From Actinoplanes italicus (GTDB lineage Bacteria > Actinomycetota > Actinomycetes > Mycobacteriales > Micromonosporaceae): DNA of 64,000 nt. The notes beneath the pieces were generated by a model. It had not been told where the DNA came from and searched no databases. It saw nothing but the letters and a program-made list of their open reading frames with translations. The stretch covers positions 186,001-250,000 of the forward strand of contig NZ_PVMZ01000016.1 of the NCBI RefSeq assembly GCF_003001815.1, read 5' to 3'. Shown one piece after another: positions 15,549 to 23,307 of this stretch. How positions within the stretch are numbered: position 1 is the stretch's first letter; each line of letters opens with the position of its first letter. The position numbers were made by a program, and so were the translations under genes.

Positions 15549-17318
15549 ATGGCTGAGCGTTCCTCCGGACGGGTCGCGGTGCTCTGGCGACGGCTGCGCC
15601 ACCGCGTCGGGTGGCTCGATCATCTGGTTCGCGCCGGGGTGCGCTACGACGAGGCCGACGGGGGCCGGCTGGCCGCCGCGGTGACGTACTACGCCTTCTT
15701 CGGGACCTTCGCGGCGTGGTTGATGGGCTTCGCCGCCTTCGGCTTCGTCCTGGACGACCCGCGAGTACTGCACGCGGTGGAGAACTATCTCGCGCAGGAT
15801 CTGCCCGGTCTCGACGTGCGGGCGATGCGCGACGCCCGGACCACGGTCGGGGTCGTCGCCATCATCGGACTGCCGATCACCGGATGGTTCTGGGCGGATG
15901 CCTTCCGCTCGTCGATCCGCCGCATCTGGCGGCTCGCGGAGTATCCCGGCCGGCTGGCGAGCCGGGTGCTCGTCGACCTGGCTGTGCTCCTCGGCCTCGG
16001 CGTGCTGCTGGTGGCGTCGCTCGCGGCGGCGTACGCGACCACCGTCGCCGCGGGCCGGATCGCCGAGGTCGCCGATGCCGGCGACGCTGTGTCCCGGCTG
16101 TTGCTCGGCATCGTCGGGTTCCTGGTGGGAACCGGCGTGAACACGGCTCTGGCCTGCGGCGCGCTGACCGGGCTGCCCCGGATCCGGATGTCGTGGCGCC
16201 GCCTCCTCGGGCCGGCGGTGCTGGCCGGGGTGGCCATCGAACTGCTCAAGACGATCGGCAGCCGCTACATCCAGGCCATCGAGACCAATCCGGTGTACGG
16301 GCTGGTCGCCGGCTCGGTCGGTCTGCTGGTGCTGCTCAACGCGGTGAACCAGTTGCTGCTGTTCGCGGCCGCCCTCACCGCCACGAGTACGGCCGGCAGT
16401 CCGTCCGACCTGGCAACACGCGATCCGGACCGGGGCGAGGCGGCGGCCGATCGCGGACCGCGTGCGGCCGGCGCCATCGCGGCCCCATCGCTTCCGGCCG
16501 GGACTGTCCGCCCGTCGATCTACGCTGGTGCCATGACGACCCTTGCCGGCCGCACCATCGCGGCCCTGCGCAGCGAGCACGACGGGCTGGAAAGCCTCGT
16601 GCCGTCACTGTCCGCCGACCAGTTGACCGGCCCCTCCGGCGCCTCCGAATGGACGATCGCCGACGTCCTGTCTCACCTGGGCAGCGGCGCCGAGATCAGT
16701 CTGGCCGGTTTTCGCGGGTCGGTGGGCGAGGCCGAGGCGCCCGGCCCCGACTTCAACCAGAGCGTGTGGGACCGTTGGAACGCCCTGAGCCCGCAGGAGC
16801 AGGCCACCGGTGTGCTCGCGTCGGATCAGGCGCTGGTGACCAGCCTCGAGTCGGTGCCCGAGGACCGCCACGAGGACCTGCTCGTCAAGACCTTCCTGCC
16901 CGAGCCGGTGCCGCTCGCGTCGTTCGCGGCCCTGCGTCTGAGTGAGGTGGCCCAGCACACCTGGGACGTGCGTGCGGGCCTCGACCCGTCGGCGACCCTC
17001 GCCGAGGGCTCGGCCGAGGTGCTCGCCGAGCATCTCGTCGGCGGTCTGGGCTTCCTGCTCGGCTTCATCGGCAAGGCCAAGGAGGCCCCCGAGCACGCCG
17101 TCGTCGAGATCACCGGTACGCCGTACCGCATCGTCATCGACGAGTCGGTGCGGTTCACCACCGACACCCTGCCGGTGACGGCGACCTTCACGGGCCCGCT
17201 GGAGTCCGCGCTCCGGCTGCTCTACGGCCGTCTCGGCCCGGATCACACCGCGGCGGGCACCGACGTGACCGGCAACATCACCCTCGACGACCTGCGCGCC
17301 GTCTTTCCCGGCTTCTGA
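15549..17318 (+). CDS. YihY/BrkB membrane protein fused in frame to a maleylpyruvate isomerase-type (DinB-like) protein
   Basis: One open frame of 589 residues covers two unrelated proteins. Residues 1-290 are a YihY/BrkB-type inner membrane protein with about six membrane segments (AAAVTYYAFFGTFAAWLMGF, VVAIIGLPITGWFWA, LLVASLAAAYATTVAA and others). Residues 290-328 are a disordered Ala/Arg/Asp linker. From the ATG at 16533 (residue 329) the frame encodes a mycothiol-dependent, DinB-fold protein of the maleylpyruvate isomerase family, with metal-site histidines in IADVLSHLG and SEVAQHTWDV. A leaderless-type promoter (TACGCT, 16521-16526) sits six bases before that ATG, so the second half may be made alone. 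Either this is a true fusion, or the BrkB gene has lost its stop and two genes share a frame. Confidence 0.75.
   Translation: MAERSSGRVAVLWRRLRHRVGWLDHLVRAGVRYDEADGGRLAAAVTYYAFFGTFAAWLMGFAAFGFVLDDPRVLHAVENYLAQDLPGLDVRAMRDARTTVGVVAIIGLPITGWFWADAFRSSIRRIWRLAEYPGRLASRVLVDLAVLLGLGVLLVASLAAAYATTVAAGRIAEVADAGDAVSRLLLGIVGFLVGTGVNTALACGALTGLPRIRMSWRRLLGPAVLAGVAIELLKTIGSRYIQAIETNPVYGLVAGSVGLLVLLNAVNQLLLFAAALTATSTAGSPSDLATRDPDRGEAAADRGPRAAGAIAAPSLPAGTVRPSIYAGAMTTLAGRTIAALRSEHDGLESLVPSLSADQLTGPSGASEWTIADVLSHLGSGAEISLAGFRGSVGEAEAPGPDFNQSVWDRWNALSPQEQATGVLASDQALVTSLESVPEDRHEDLLVKTFLPEPVPLASFAALRLSEVAQHTWDVRAGLDPSATLAEGSAEVLAEHLVGGLGFLLGFIGKAKEAPEHAVVEITGTPYRIVIDESVRFTTDTLPVTATFTGPLESALRLLYGRLGPDHTAAGTDVTGNITLDDLRAVFPGF
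16521..16526 (+). promoter_or_regulatory. Leaderless-type -10 element inside the fusion gene
   Basis: TACGCT followed by six bases and then ATG (16533) is the usual geometry of leaderless actinobacterial genes. It would give a separate transcript for the maleylpyruvate isomerase-like half. No convincing -35 is visible. Confidence 0.4.
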
Positions 17319-17415
17319 CCGGGACGGGTAGCCACGCCGCTGGGGCTCGCCTTCTCGGCTGCCGTCACCGTGCCGACACGACCGGACGAGCCAACGGCCC
17401 GCGCACTGACACGGC

Positions 17416-17444
17416 TGGGCCGCGGGAGAGATTCCCGCGGCCCA
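17416..17444. terminator. Rho-independent-like hairpin after the fusion gene
   Basis: Twelve perfectly paired bases (TGGGCCGCGGGA / TCCCGCGGCCCA) close a five-base loop about 100 bases after the stop of the BrkB fusion gene. It is the first feature of the long non-coding stretch that leads into the repeat island. Confidence 0.75.
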
Positions 17445-17532
17445 ACTCCGAGACGGTGTGCGGCAGAATGCGGCCCGGCTAGACACCTTTACGGTCAGGG
17501 TCTGTTTGGGGCTGGTGGGGACAACCCTTTCC

Positions 17533-17995
17533 CGGGCCGCCTGATCGCCCAGCCATGGGCGGCGAACCCTTCCCCAGACCGCCTGATCGCCCAGCCATGG
17601 GCGGCGAACCCTTCCTCAGACCGCCTGATCGCCCAGCCGTGGGCGGCGAACCCTTCCCCGGGCTGTTGATCGCCCAGCCGTGCCCGGCGACCCCTTCCCC
17701 AGACCGCCTGATCGCCCAGCCATGGGCGGCGAACCCTTCCCCGGGCTGTTGATCGCCCAGCCGTGCCCGGCGACCCCTTCCCCAGACCGCCTGATCGCCC
17801 AGCCATGGGCGGCGAACCCTTCCCCGGGCTGTTGATCGCCCAGCCGTGCCCGGCGACCCCTTCCCCAGACCGCCTGATCGCCCAGCCATGGGCGGCGAAC
17901 CCTTCCCCGGGCTGTTGATCGCCCAGCCGTGCCCGGCGACCCCTTCCCCAGACCGCCTGATCGCCCAGCCATGGGCGGTGAACCCTTTACCGGGC
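17533..17995. repeat. Tandem array of 11 units of 41/42 bp in an 83-bp two-unit pattern
   Basis: The core GATCGCCCAGCC recurs at 17543, 17585, 17627, 17668, 17710, 17751, 17793, 17834, 17876, 17917 and 17959. From the third unit the spacing alternates 41, 42, 41, 42, so the real unit is an 83-bp dimer. One half carries CGCCCA-GCCA-TGGGCG, a six-base stem with a four-base loop. The other half carries GCCCAGCCGTGCCC in its place. The period is not a multiple of three, so the open frames across it (AQPWAANPSPDRLI-like peptides) are artefacts. There are no spacers, so it is not CRISPR. The copies are nearly identical, suggesting recent expansion. Confidence 0.9.
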
Positions 17996-18231
17996 CGGAA
18001 GCAGCGATATCCCGGAGCCCGGCTCCGAAAACGGCCCTAGTTGATCGTCCAGCACCGGATCGCGGCGGTAACCCACCCCGCGAGCCCGGAGCCCACGACG
18101 GTAACGCCCGGCCATCAGCCGACCGAGCGCCACCGACGGCTCAAACGAATGCGGCTGACGGGCCGGGAACCCCGACTGCGAAAGGTGTCTAGCGCGACTT
18201 TCGCAGTATCCGGCGTCGCGCCGTCCGCTGC

Positions 18232-18396
18232 GTGGTGACCTACGCCCGGATACACGCCACAGATCACCACGCACACCGCCGACCCCCGACAGCGTGGTGA
18301 CCTACGCCCGCATACACGCCACAGATCACCACGCACACCGCCGACCCCCGACAGCGCGGTGACCTACGCCCACATACGCGCCACAGATCACCACGC
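18232..18396. repeat. 62-bp tandem repeat, two full copies and a partial third, each with an inverted repeat
   Basis: Units begin at 18232, 18294 and 18356. Each starts GTGGTGACCTACGCCC and closes 39 bases later with GATCACCAC, so GTGGTGA and TCACCAC can pair as seven-base arms. The third copy differs at a few bases (GCGGTGA, CACATACGCG) and ends near 18396. No spacers or reading frame explain it. It lies just downstream of the minus-strand NTF2-like gene, where it could fold as RNA. Confidence 0.85.
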
Positions 18397-18499
18397 TGGC
18401 AGGAGAATCGCGGCGACGGCGGGAGGGGTCAGCGCCAGGCGGGTCCGGTCCGGCCGGCGGCGCGGACTGGGTTCACCCGGTGGGCGGCGTCCAGCATGG

Positions 18500-18943
18500 T
18501 CAGGCGCCGGTGTACTGCTTGAGCATGTCGCCCCAGCCGGCCTGGATCATGCTGGTGAAGCGCCACGAACCGTCGACCTTGGCCATCACGTCGGCGTAGC
18601 GCATGTGCAGGGTCTGGTCGTCGGTGGTGACCGTCGAGTCGGTGACGACCACGGCGAGGTCGGCGTTGAGGAACACCGGCCGCCGCTCGTTGTCGATCTT
18701 CGCGGTGGTGGCGGCCATGCTCATGCTCCGGACGAACGTCTCCCGGTCCCACTGCTGGCTGACACACTCCCCGGCGGAGTCGTTGGTCGTCACCGTCAGC
18801 GGGAACCGGGCGACGTCGGCCATCGCCTCGACGTCGTTGTCACGCGCGAGGCCGTCGTAGCGGTCGAACCAGGCCAGGAGCGTGCGTACCTGCTCCGGCG
18901 ACGGGGTGAACGCCGCGGCGGCGAGCGGGCTCTGTTCGGTCAA
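18500..18943 (-). CDS. SnoaL/NTF2-like family protein
   Basis: This is a 147-residue cytoplasmic protein with the cone-shaped NTF2-like fold: an N-terminal helix (RTLLAWFDRYDGLARDNDVEAM), then strands ending in HMRYADVMAKVDGSWRFTSMIQAGWG. These proteins range from small enzymes to ligand-binding subunits, and no catalytic residues can be assigned, so the function is unknown. The TTG start is supported by GGAGG five bases upstream. It has tandem repeat arrays on both sides and no operon partner. Confidence 0.75.
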   Translation of the reverse strand: MTEQSPLAAAAFTPSPEQVRTLLAWFDRYDGLARDNDVEAMADVARFPLTVTTNDSAGECVSQQWDRETFVRSMSMAATTAKIDNERRPVFLNADLAVVVTDSTVTTDDQTLHMRYADVMAKVDGSWRFTSMIQAGWGDMLKQYTGA

Positions 18944-18969
18944 GGCAACCTCCGGGGAACAAGGACCAG

Positions 18970-18994
18970 AAACTCCGTGCAGTATACAGAGTTT
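18970..18994. promoter_or_regulatory. Dyad AAACTC-N13-GAGTTT ahead of the NTF2-like gene
   Basis: Six-base inverted arms surround a segment containing TATAC, about 27 bases upstream of the TTG start at 18943. This could be an operator overlapping the -10 region (TATACT on the minus strand). No regulator gene is adjacent. Confidence 0.4.
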
Positions 18995-19032
18995 ATGACC
19001 GAACGCCGACCCGATCAGAGAAGGGGCGCGGG

Positions 19033-19168
19033 TTCAGCGGACCGCCGCCGACCCGCCCAGGCAGGAGCGGGACGTCAGCGGACCGCCGCCGACCCGCCCA
19101 GGCAGGAGCGGGACGTCAGCGGGCCGCCGCCGACCCGCCCAGGCAGGAGCGGGACGTCAGCGGGCTGC
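19033..19168. repeat. 41-bp tandem repeat, about three copies
   Basis: CAGGAGCGGGACGTCAGCGG recurs at 19062, 19103 and 19144, exactly 41 bases apart. Each unit also includes CCGCCGCCGACCCGCCCAGG. The array runs up to and slightly into the 3' end of the CE7 esterase gene (19157). Its period equals one half-unit of the first array although the sequence is unrelated. There are no spacers and the period is not a multiple of three. Confidence 0.85.
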
Positions 19169-20146
19169 CGCCGGGCCGGGTTGAAGCCGCGGGTTCAGCC
19201 ATCGGAGCTGGTCACGGACGTGGTAGGCGTCGCCGTGCTCATGGCCGTTGTAGGCGTAGGTGCGCACGATCTTCTCGGCGGCGGCGTAGTGGTTGAAGGC
19301 GGCGAAGCCGGTGCTCGGCGGGCACACCGTGTCCCGCAGGCCGACGCCGAAATGGGCCGGAGCGGTGGCCCGGCGGGCGAAGTTGACGGCGTCGACGTAC
19401 GACAGGGTGTGCCACACGGCCTTCTCGGCGTCGCGGTGCACGGACAGGTAGGTGGCGATCTCGCCGTAGGGGGCGTTGTCGGTCAGGTCGACGGCCCGCC
19501 GGATGTGGCACAGGAACGGAGCCGACACGAGGACCGCGGCCAGGTCCGGGATCAGGCCGGCGACAGCCAGCGCGAGGCCGCCGCCCTGACTGTTGCCGAC
19601 CACGGCGACGCGGGCCGGATCGACGCCGGGCAGGGCACGCAGCGCGGAGACGGCGCGGACGGCGTCGGTGATCAGGCGGCGGTAGTAGTGGTCGTACGGG
19701 GAAAGGATGCCCCTGGTCATGAGACCGGGACCGCCGGGTGCCGTGCCGGACGGGTCGGGCGTGTCGCCGCCGGAACCGTACTGGTCACCCTGGCCGCGGT
19801 TGTCCATCAACAGGTGGGCGTAGCCGGCCGCCGGCCAGGTGAGCCGTTCGTGCGGTAGGCCCCGGCCACGCCCGTACCCGGCGAACTCGATCACCGCCGG
19901 GAGCGGCTCGGCGACTCCGGCCGGGCGGGTGTGCCACGCACGGACCGGTTCACCCGCGAAGCCGCCGAACGTGACGTCCCAGCAGTCGAGCAGCGCCAGA
20001 TCGTTCGGAGCCGGGCGGACGTCCACCAGGGCCGGCCCGGCGGCCTGGGCGAGCGTCGACGCCCAGAAGCCGTCGAAGTCGTCGGGCTCCGGCACCTCCG
20101 GCAGGTAGCGCTCCAGCTGGTCGAGCGGCATATCGAAAGCAGCCAT
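19157..20146 (-). CDS. Acetyl xylan esterase / cephalosporin-C deacetylase-like (CE7)
   Basis: This is a 329-residue alpha/beta hydrolase of carbohydrate esterase family 7 (AXE1). Family motifs are RGQGDQYG (oxyanion region), the nucleophile GNSQGGG (Ser186), and the histidine in GHEHGD near the end. No signal peptide is seen, so it should deacetylate imported xylo-oligosaccharides in the cytoplasm, as known CE7 enzymes do. It lies 69 bases downstream of the LacI gene on the same strand and is probably co-transcribed with it. That fits a role in the adjacent hemicellulose operon. Its last bases overlap the 41-bp repeats. Confidence 0.88.
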   Translation of the reverse strand: MAAFDMPLDQLERYLPEVPEPDDFDGFWASTLAQAAGPALVDVRPAPNDLALLDCWDVTFGGFAGEPVRAWHTRPAGVAEPLPAVIEFAGYGRGRGLPHERLTWPAAGYAHLLMDNRGQGDQYGSGGDTPDPSGTAPGGPGLMTRGILSPYDHYYRRLITDAVRAVSALRALPGVDPARVAVVGNSQGGGLALAVAGLIPDLAAVLVSAPFLCHIRRAVDLTDNAPYGEIATYLSVHRDAEKAVWHTLSYVDAVNFARRATAPAHFGVGLRDTVCPPSTGFAAFNHYAAAEKIVRTYAYNGHEHGDAYHVRDQLRWLNPRLQPGPAAAR

Positions 20147-20215
20147 GTCTTCCTCGGGGAGGCGGGCGGCCAGGCGGCGCGGGCCGGAAGGGAGGGAGGG
20201 AAGGGAGAACGGCGG

Positions 20216-21253
20216 TCAGGCGGCGGGGTTCGGGCGGAAACGAGGCGGGGCGGTGGTCTCGCGGATGACCAGCTCGGTGACGAGGTCGACGCGGGTCATC
20301 GGCACGTCGGCGCCGCGAGCCAGGTCGAGCAGCATGCGGGCGGCCGTTCCGCCCATGTCGGGCAGGTTCTGGTCGACGGTGGTCAGCGCGGTGGCGGCCC
20401 AGGCGGACATCGGCACGTTGTCGTAGCCGACGACCGACACGTCGGCAGGGACCTGCAGGCCGAGCCGGCGAGCCGCGCGGATGACACCCATGGCCTGCAT
20501 GTCGGAGCCGGCGAAGACGGCGGTGGGCCGGTCGGGCCCGCTCAGCATTTCTAGGCCGATCTCGTATCCGCTCTGCCCGGTGAACGCGCCGTAGCGGACC
20601 AGGGCCGGGTCGATCGGCGCACCGGCGTCGTCGTGCGCGGAGCGGTAACCGGCCACGCGGGCGCGGGCACACAGCACGTCGGCCGGACCGGAGATCACGG
20701 CGATCCGCCGATGCCCGAGTTCGAGCAGGTGGCGGGTGGCCAGGAGGCCGCCGTTGAAATTGTTGGAGCCGACTGTCGGGACCGAGGCCGCGGTGGCGCT
20801 GTCGGTGTCGAGCACGACGAACGGGATCCGCTGCCGGAGCAGGAGCTTGCGCTGGCTCTCGGTCGGATGACAGAGCACCAGCAGCACGCCGAGCGGGCTG
20901 CGCACGAGCAGGTCGTCGGCCCAGTGGCGGGGCGGCCGGTGCTTGCCGCCGAGCTGGGAGATCACCAGCTCGACCCGGGCCGGCGCGGTGACCGCCTCGA
21001 CACCGCGGATGACCTCCATGGCCCAGGCCGTGTCGAACTCGTGGAAGACGAGGTCGACGTGGCCGGTGATGGCCGGGAGCCTGCGGTTGCGCCGGCGGTA
21101 CCCGTGCCGCTGCAGGCTCGCCTCGACACGCGCGCGGGTCTGCGCGGCCACGTCGGCGCGCCCGTTGAGGACTTTGGACACGGTCGTCACCGACACGCCG
21201 ACGTCGTTCGCGATGAGGGCGATCGTTGCCGGACTCTCAGCGGGCTTCATCAT
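20216..21253 (-). CDS. LacI-family transcriptional regulator of the hemicellulose/pectin genes
   Basis: This is a 345-residue regulator. The N-terminal helix-turn-helix (ATIALIANDVGVSVTTVSKV, then LNGRADV) and hinge helix (ARVEASLQRHGY) are typical of LacI. The rest is a periplasmic-binding-protein-like sugar domain (VVGYDNVPMSAWAATALTTV near the end). It is divergent from the ABC importer operon and followed by the CE7 gene. A palindrome with the AAGCGCTT core at 21358-21371 lies between the two promoters. Similar sites at 14144 and 32874 suggest it also controls the PL9 and PL11 genes. The inducer may be a xylo-, aldouronate or galacturonate oligosaccharide, which is inference. Confidence 0.88.
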   Translation of the reverse strand: MMKPAESPATIALIANDVGVSVTTVSKVLNGRADVAAQTRARVEASLQRHGYRRRNRRLPAITGHVDLVFHEFDTAWAMEVIRGVEAVTAPARVELVISQLGGKHRPPRHWADDLLVRSPLGVLLVLCHPTESQRKLLLRQRIPFVVLDTDSATAASVPTVGSNNFNGGLLATRHLLELGHRRIAVISGPADVLCARARVAGYRSAHDDAGAPIDPALVRYGAFTGQSGYEIGLEMLSGPDRPTAVFAGSDMQAMGVIRAARRLGLQVPADVSVVGYDNVPMSAWAATALTTVDQNLPDMGGTAARMLLDLARGADVPMTRVDLVTELVIRETTAPPRFRPNPAA

Positions 21254-21357
21254 CGGAAATCACGCACCAACGCCGGTAGTTGCGGCGCGAGTTTCGCTCC
21301 GCATTCCCGGCACCATACCGACCAGCCATTGACCAAGTCCACTGTTGATCACCATCC

Positions 21358-21371
21358 GGCAAGCGCTTTCA
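21358..21371. promoter_or_regulatory. LacI-type operator, GGCAAGCGCTTTCA
   Basis: Twelve of 14 bases match the perfect site at 32874-32887. It lies just upstream of the -35 element of the importer operon and between it and the divergent LacI gene, so it could control both. Confidence 0.65.
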
Positions 21372-21377
21372 TCAGCC

Positions 21378-21406
21378 TTGACATGTGTTCGTAACGGACT
21401 TAGGTT
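21378..21406 (+). promoter_or_regulatory. Promoter of the ABC importer-GH39-YesL-GH42 operon
   Basis: Consensus TTGACA (21378-21383) and TAGGTT (21401-21406) are 17 bases apart, with transcription expected near 21413, about 42 bases before the first ATG. Confidence 0.7.
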
Positions 21407-21454
21407 CGCCGCCAGACATCCGGTTTCGCCACGAAAGTTTCGGACGGCTGGTCA

Positions 21455-22429
21455 ATGATCCTCACCGACTCCACTGTGCCTACCGACGCCACCAAGGACC
21501 CACCCGAGGCCCCGATGCGGCCGCGCCGCCGCTCGTGGGGACGGGCCCTGCGCCGCGACTGGCAGCTGTACTCGCTGGCCGTACTCCCTCTGGTGTTCTT
21601 TTTGATCTTTCGCTATCTGCCGATGATCGGGAACGTCATCGCCTTCCGGCGGTACGAGCCGGGCGGTGACCTGTTCGGCGAGTACTGGGTCGGCCTGCGC
21701 TATTTCCGGATGTTCCTGGCCGACCCGACGTTCTGGCAGGTCTTCACCAACACCGTGGTGATCGGCGGGCTCACGCTGCTGTTCTGTTTCCCGCTGCCGG
21801 TCATGCTGGCGCTGCTGCTCAACGAGGTCCGCACGCGGTGGCTCAAAGGTTTCGTGCAGACGGTGTCCTATCTGCCGCACTTCCTGTCCATCGTGGTCGT
21901 GGCCGGCCTGATCCTGCAGACGGTCTCGGTCGACGGCGTGATCAACCAGGGGCTCCGGGCGCTCGGGCAAGACCCGGTCGCGTTCATCCAGGACCCCGAC
22001 TGGTTCCGCACGATCTACGTGTCGTCGGAGGTCTGGCAGACCGTCGGGTGGGGCACGATCCTCTACCTCGCGGCACTCACGACGATCGACGAGGACCTGT
22101 ACGACCAGGCGCGTGTCGACGGCGCGAGCCGCTGGCGGCAGACCTGGCACGTGACCCTGCCCGGCATCCGTCCGACGATGATCACGCTGCTGATCCTCAA
22201 CATCGGCACGTTCCTGGCGGTCGGGTTCGAGAAGGTCCTCCTGCTGTACAACCCGCTCACCTACGAGACCGCGGACGTCGTCGCCACCTACCTGTACCGG
22301 GTCGGCATCGTCTCCGGCAGCTTCAGTTACGCCGCCGCCATCGGCCTGTTCGAGTCGCTGATCGGCCTGATCCTGGTGCTGAGCGCCAACTCACTGTCGC
22401 GACGAGTGGCGGGAACGAGCCTGTGGTAG
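21455..22429 (+). CDS. Sugar ABC transporter permease, LplB type
   Basis: This is a 324-residue inner membrane permease with six membrane segments (first: LYSLAVLPLVFFLIFRYLP). The EAA-type ATPase-contact loop is ARVDGASRWRQTWHVTLPGI near residue 220. The YLPMIGNVIAFRRY start and DWFRTIYV segment resemble LplB/YteP permeases of the importers for rhamnogalacturonan or aldouronate oligosaccharides in Bacillus and Paenibacillus. No ATPase gene is present; such systems usually share a general MsmX-like ATPase encoded elsewhere. The second permease overlaps its 3' end by seven bases. The ATG at 21455 has only a weak ribosome site. Confidence 0.9.
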   Translation: MILTDSTVPTDATKDPPEAPMRPRRRSWGRALRRDWQLYSLAVLPLVFFLIFRYLPMIGNVIAFRRYEPGGDLFGEYWVGLRYFRMFLADPTFWQVFTNTVVIGGLTLLFCFPLPVMLALLLNEVRTRWLKGFVQTVSYLPHFLSIVVVAGLILQTVSVDGVINQGLRALGQDPVAFIQDPDWFRTIYVSSEVWQTVGWGTILYLAALTTIDEDLYDQARVDGASRWRQTWHVTLPGIRPTMITLLILNIGTFLAVGFEKVLLLYNPLTYETADVVATYLYRVGIVSGSFSYAAAIGLFESLIGLILVLSANSLSRRVAGTSLW

Positions 22430-23295
22430 GCGTGACCCGGGGCTACCGGGTGTTCCAGACGGTCAACGGGTTCGTGCTGGCCATCGTGGTCGCGGTGACG
22501 CTGTTCCCGTTCATCCACGTGCTGGCCCGCTCGTTCAGCGGCGAGCAGGAGATCCGGTCCGGGCAGGTCTCGATCTGGCCGAAGGGGTTCAACGTCACCA
22601 CGTACGAGAAGGTGATGTCCGATCCGATCTTCTGGGTCAACTATCGCAACACCGTGTTCTACACGGTCGTGGCCACCGCGATCGCGCTGGTCCTGACCAC
22701 CTGCTACGCGTACGTGCTGTCGAAGAAGCATCTCAAGGGGCGCGGCCTGCTCGTCGGGATCGCCGTCTTCACGATGTTCTTCAACGGCGGCCTCATCCCC
22801 AACTACGTGCTGGTCAGCTCGCTCGGTCTGCGCAACACCCTGTGGGCCATCGTGCTGCCGAACGCGATCAGCGTCTTCAACGTGCTCGTCATGAAGGCGT
22901 TCTTCGAGAGCCTGCCGGTCGAACTCGAGGAGGCGGCCGCCGTCGACGGCAGCGGCACGTACGGCACCCTGCTGCGGATCGTGCTTCCGCTGTCGAAGGC
23001 CGTGCTCGCCACGATGCTGCTGTTCTACGCGGTCAGCTTCTGGAACTCCTGGTTCGCCGGGTTCCTCTACATGGACCGGCAGGAACTGTTCCCCGTCACC
23101 GTCTATCTGCGCAATCTGATCGCCGGCGCGACCTCGGGCACCGACAACACCGCCACCAGCGAGGCCGCGCTGCAGATCGCCGCGAGCATCCAGGCCGTCA
23201 CGATCGTCCTGATCATGCTGCCGATCATGCTCGTCTACCCCTTCATCCAGCGCTATTTCGTCTCCGGCGTCATGCTCGGCGCCGTCAAAGGCTAG
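22423..23295 (+). CDS. Sugar ABC transporter permease, LplC/YtcP type
   Basis: This is a 290-residue partner permease. Features are an N-terminal membrane helix (FVLAIVVAVTLFPFIHVLAR), the SFSGEQEI and GLIPNYVLVSSLGLRNTLWA segments typical of YtcP/LplC, and the EAA loop EAAAVDGSGTYGTLLRIVLP. The GTG at 22423 was chosen because it overlaps the upstream stop by seven bases and has GGGA eight bases ahead; the longer open frame upstream is a shadow of the first permease. With the neighbouring permease and lipoprotein it forms a carbohydrate uptake unit of the LplABC type. Confidence 0.9.
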   Translation: MVGVTRGYRVFQTVNGFVLAIVVAVTLFPFIHVLARSFSGEQEIRSGQVSIWPKGFNVTTYEKVMSDPIFWVNYRNTVFYTVVATAIALVLTTCYAYVLSKKHLKGRGLLVGIAVFTMFFNGGLIPNYVLVSSLGLRNTLWAIVLPNAISVFNVLVMKAFFESLPVELEEAAAVDGSGTYGTLLRIVLPLSKAVLATMLLFYAVSFWNSWFAGFLYMDRQELFPVTVYLRNLIAGATSGTDNTATSEAALQIAASIQAVTIVLIMLPIMLVYPFIQRYFVSGVMLGAVKG

Positions 23296-23307
23296 GAGCA
23301 CTCCCCC

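Larger units (their letters stand above)
17319..18499. other. 1.2-kb non-coding stretch (repeat island, left part)
   Basis: I see no credible gene between the fusion gene and the NTF2-like gene. It contains a terminator hairpin (17416-17444), the 41/42-bp array, a small stem GGAGCC-C-GGCTCC near 18014-18026, about 200 bases of unique sequence, and the 62-bp array. Open frames here are caused by high GC or by the repeats. Confidence 0.7.

Noticed and set aside
17370..17972. Repeat proteins read from the 41/42-bp array on both strands
   Set aside because: The 83-bp dimer shifts the frame each time, no start has a good ribosome site, and the peptides merely copy the repeat.
17533..17995. CRISPR array
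   Set aside because: Units follow directly with no variable spacers, the repeat is 41/42 bp in a dimer pattern, and no cas gene is near.
18359..19858. A 499-codon plus-strand frame across the NTF2-like and CE7 genes
   Set aside because: It runs antisense to two genes with clear family motifs and passes through repeat DNA.
21838..22422. A longer start for the second permease
   Set aside because: That part of the frame is the shadow of the first permease; the GTG at 22423 gives the normal length and membrane topology.
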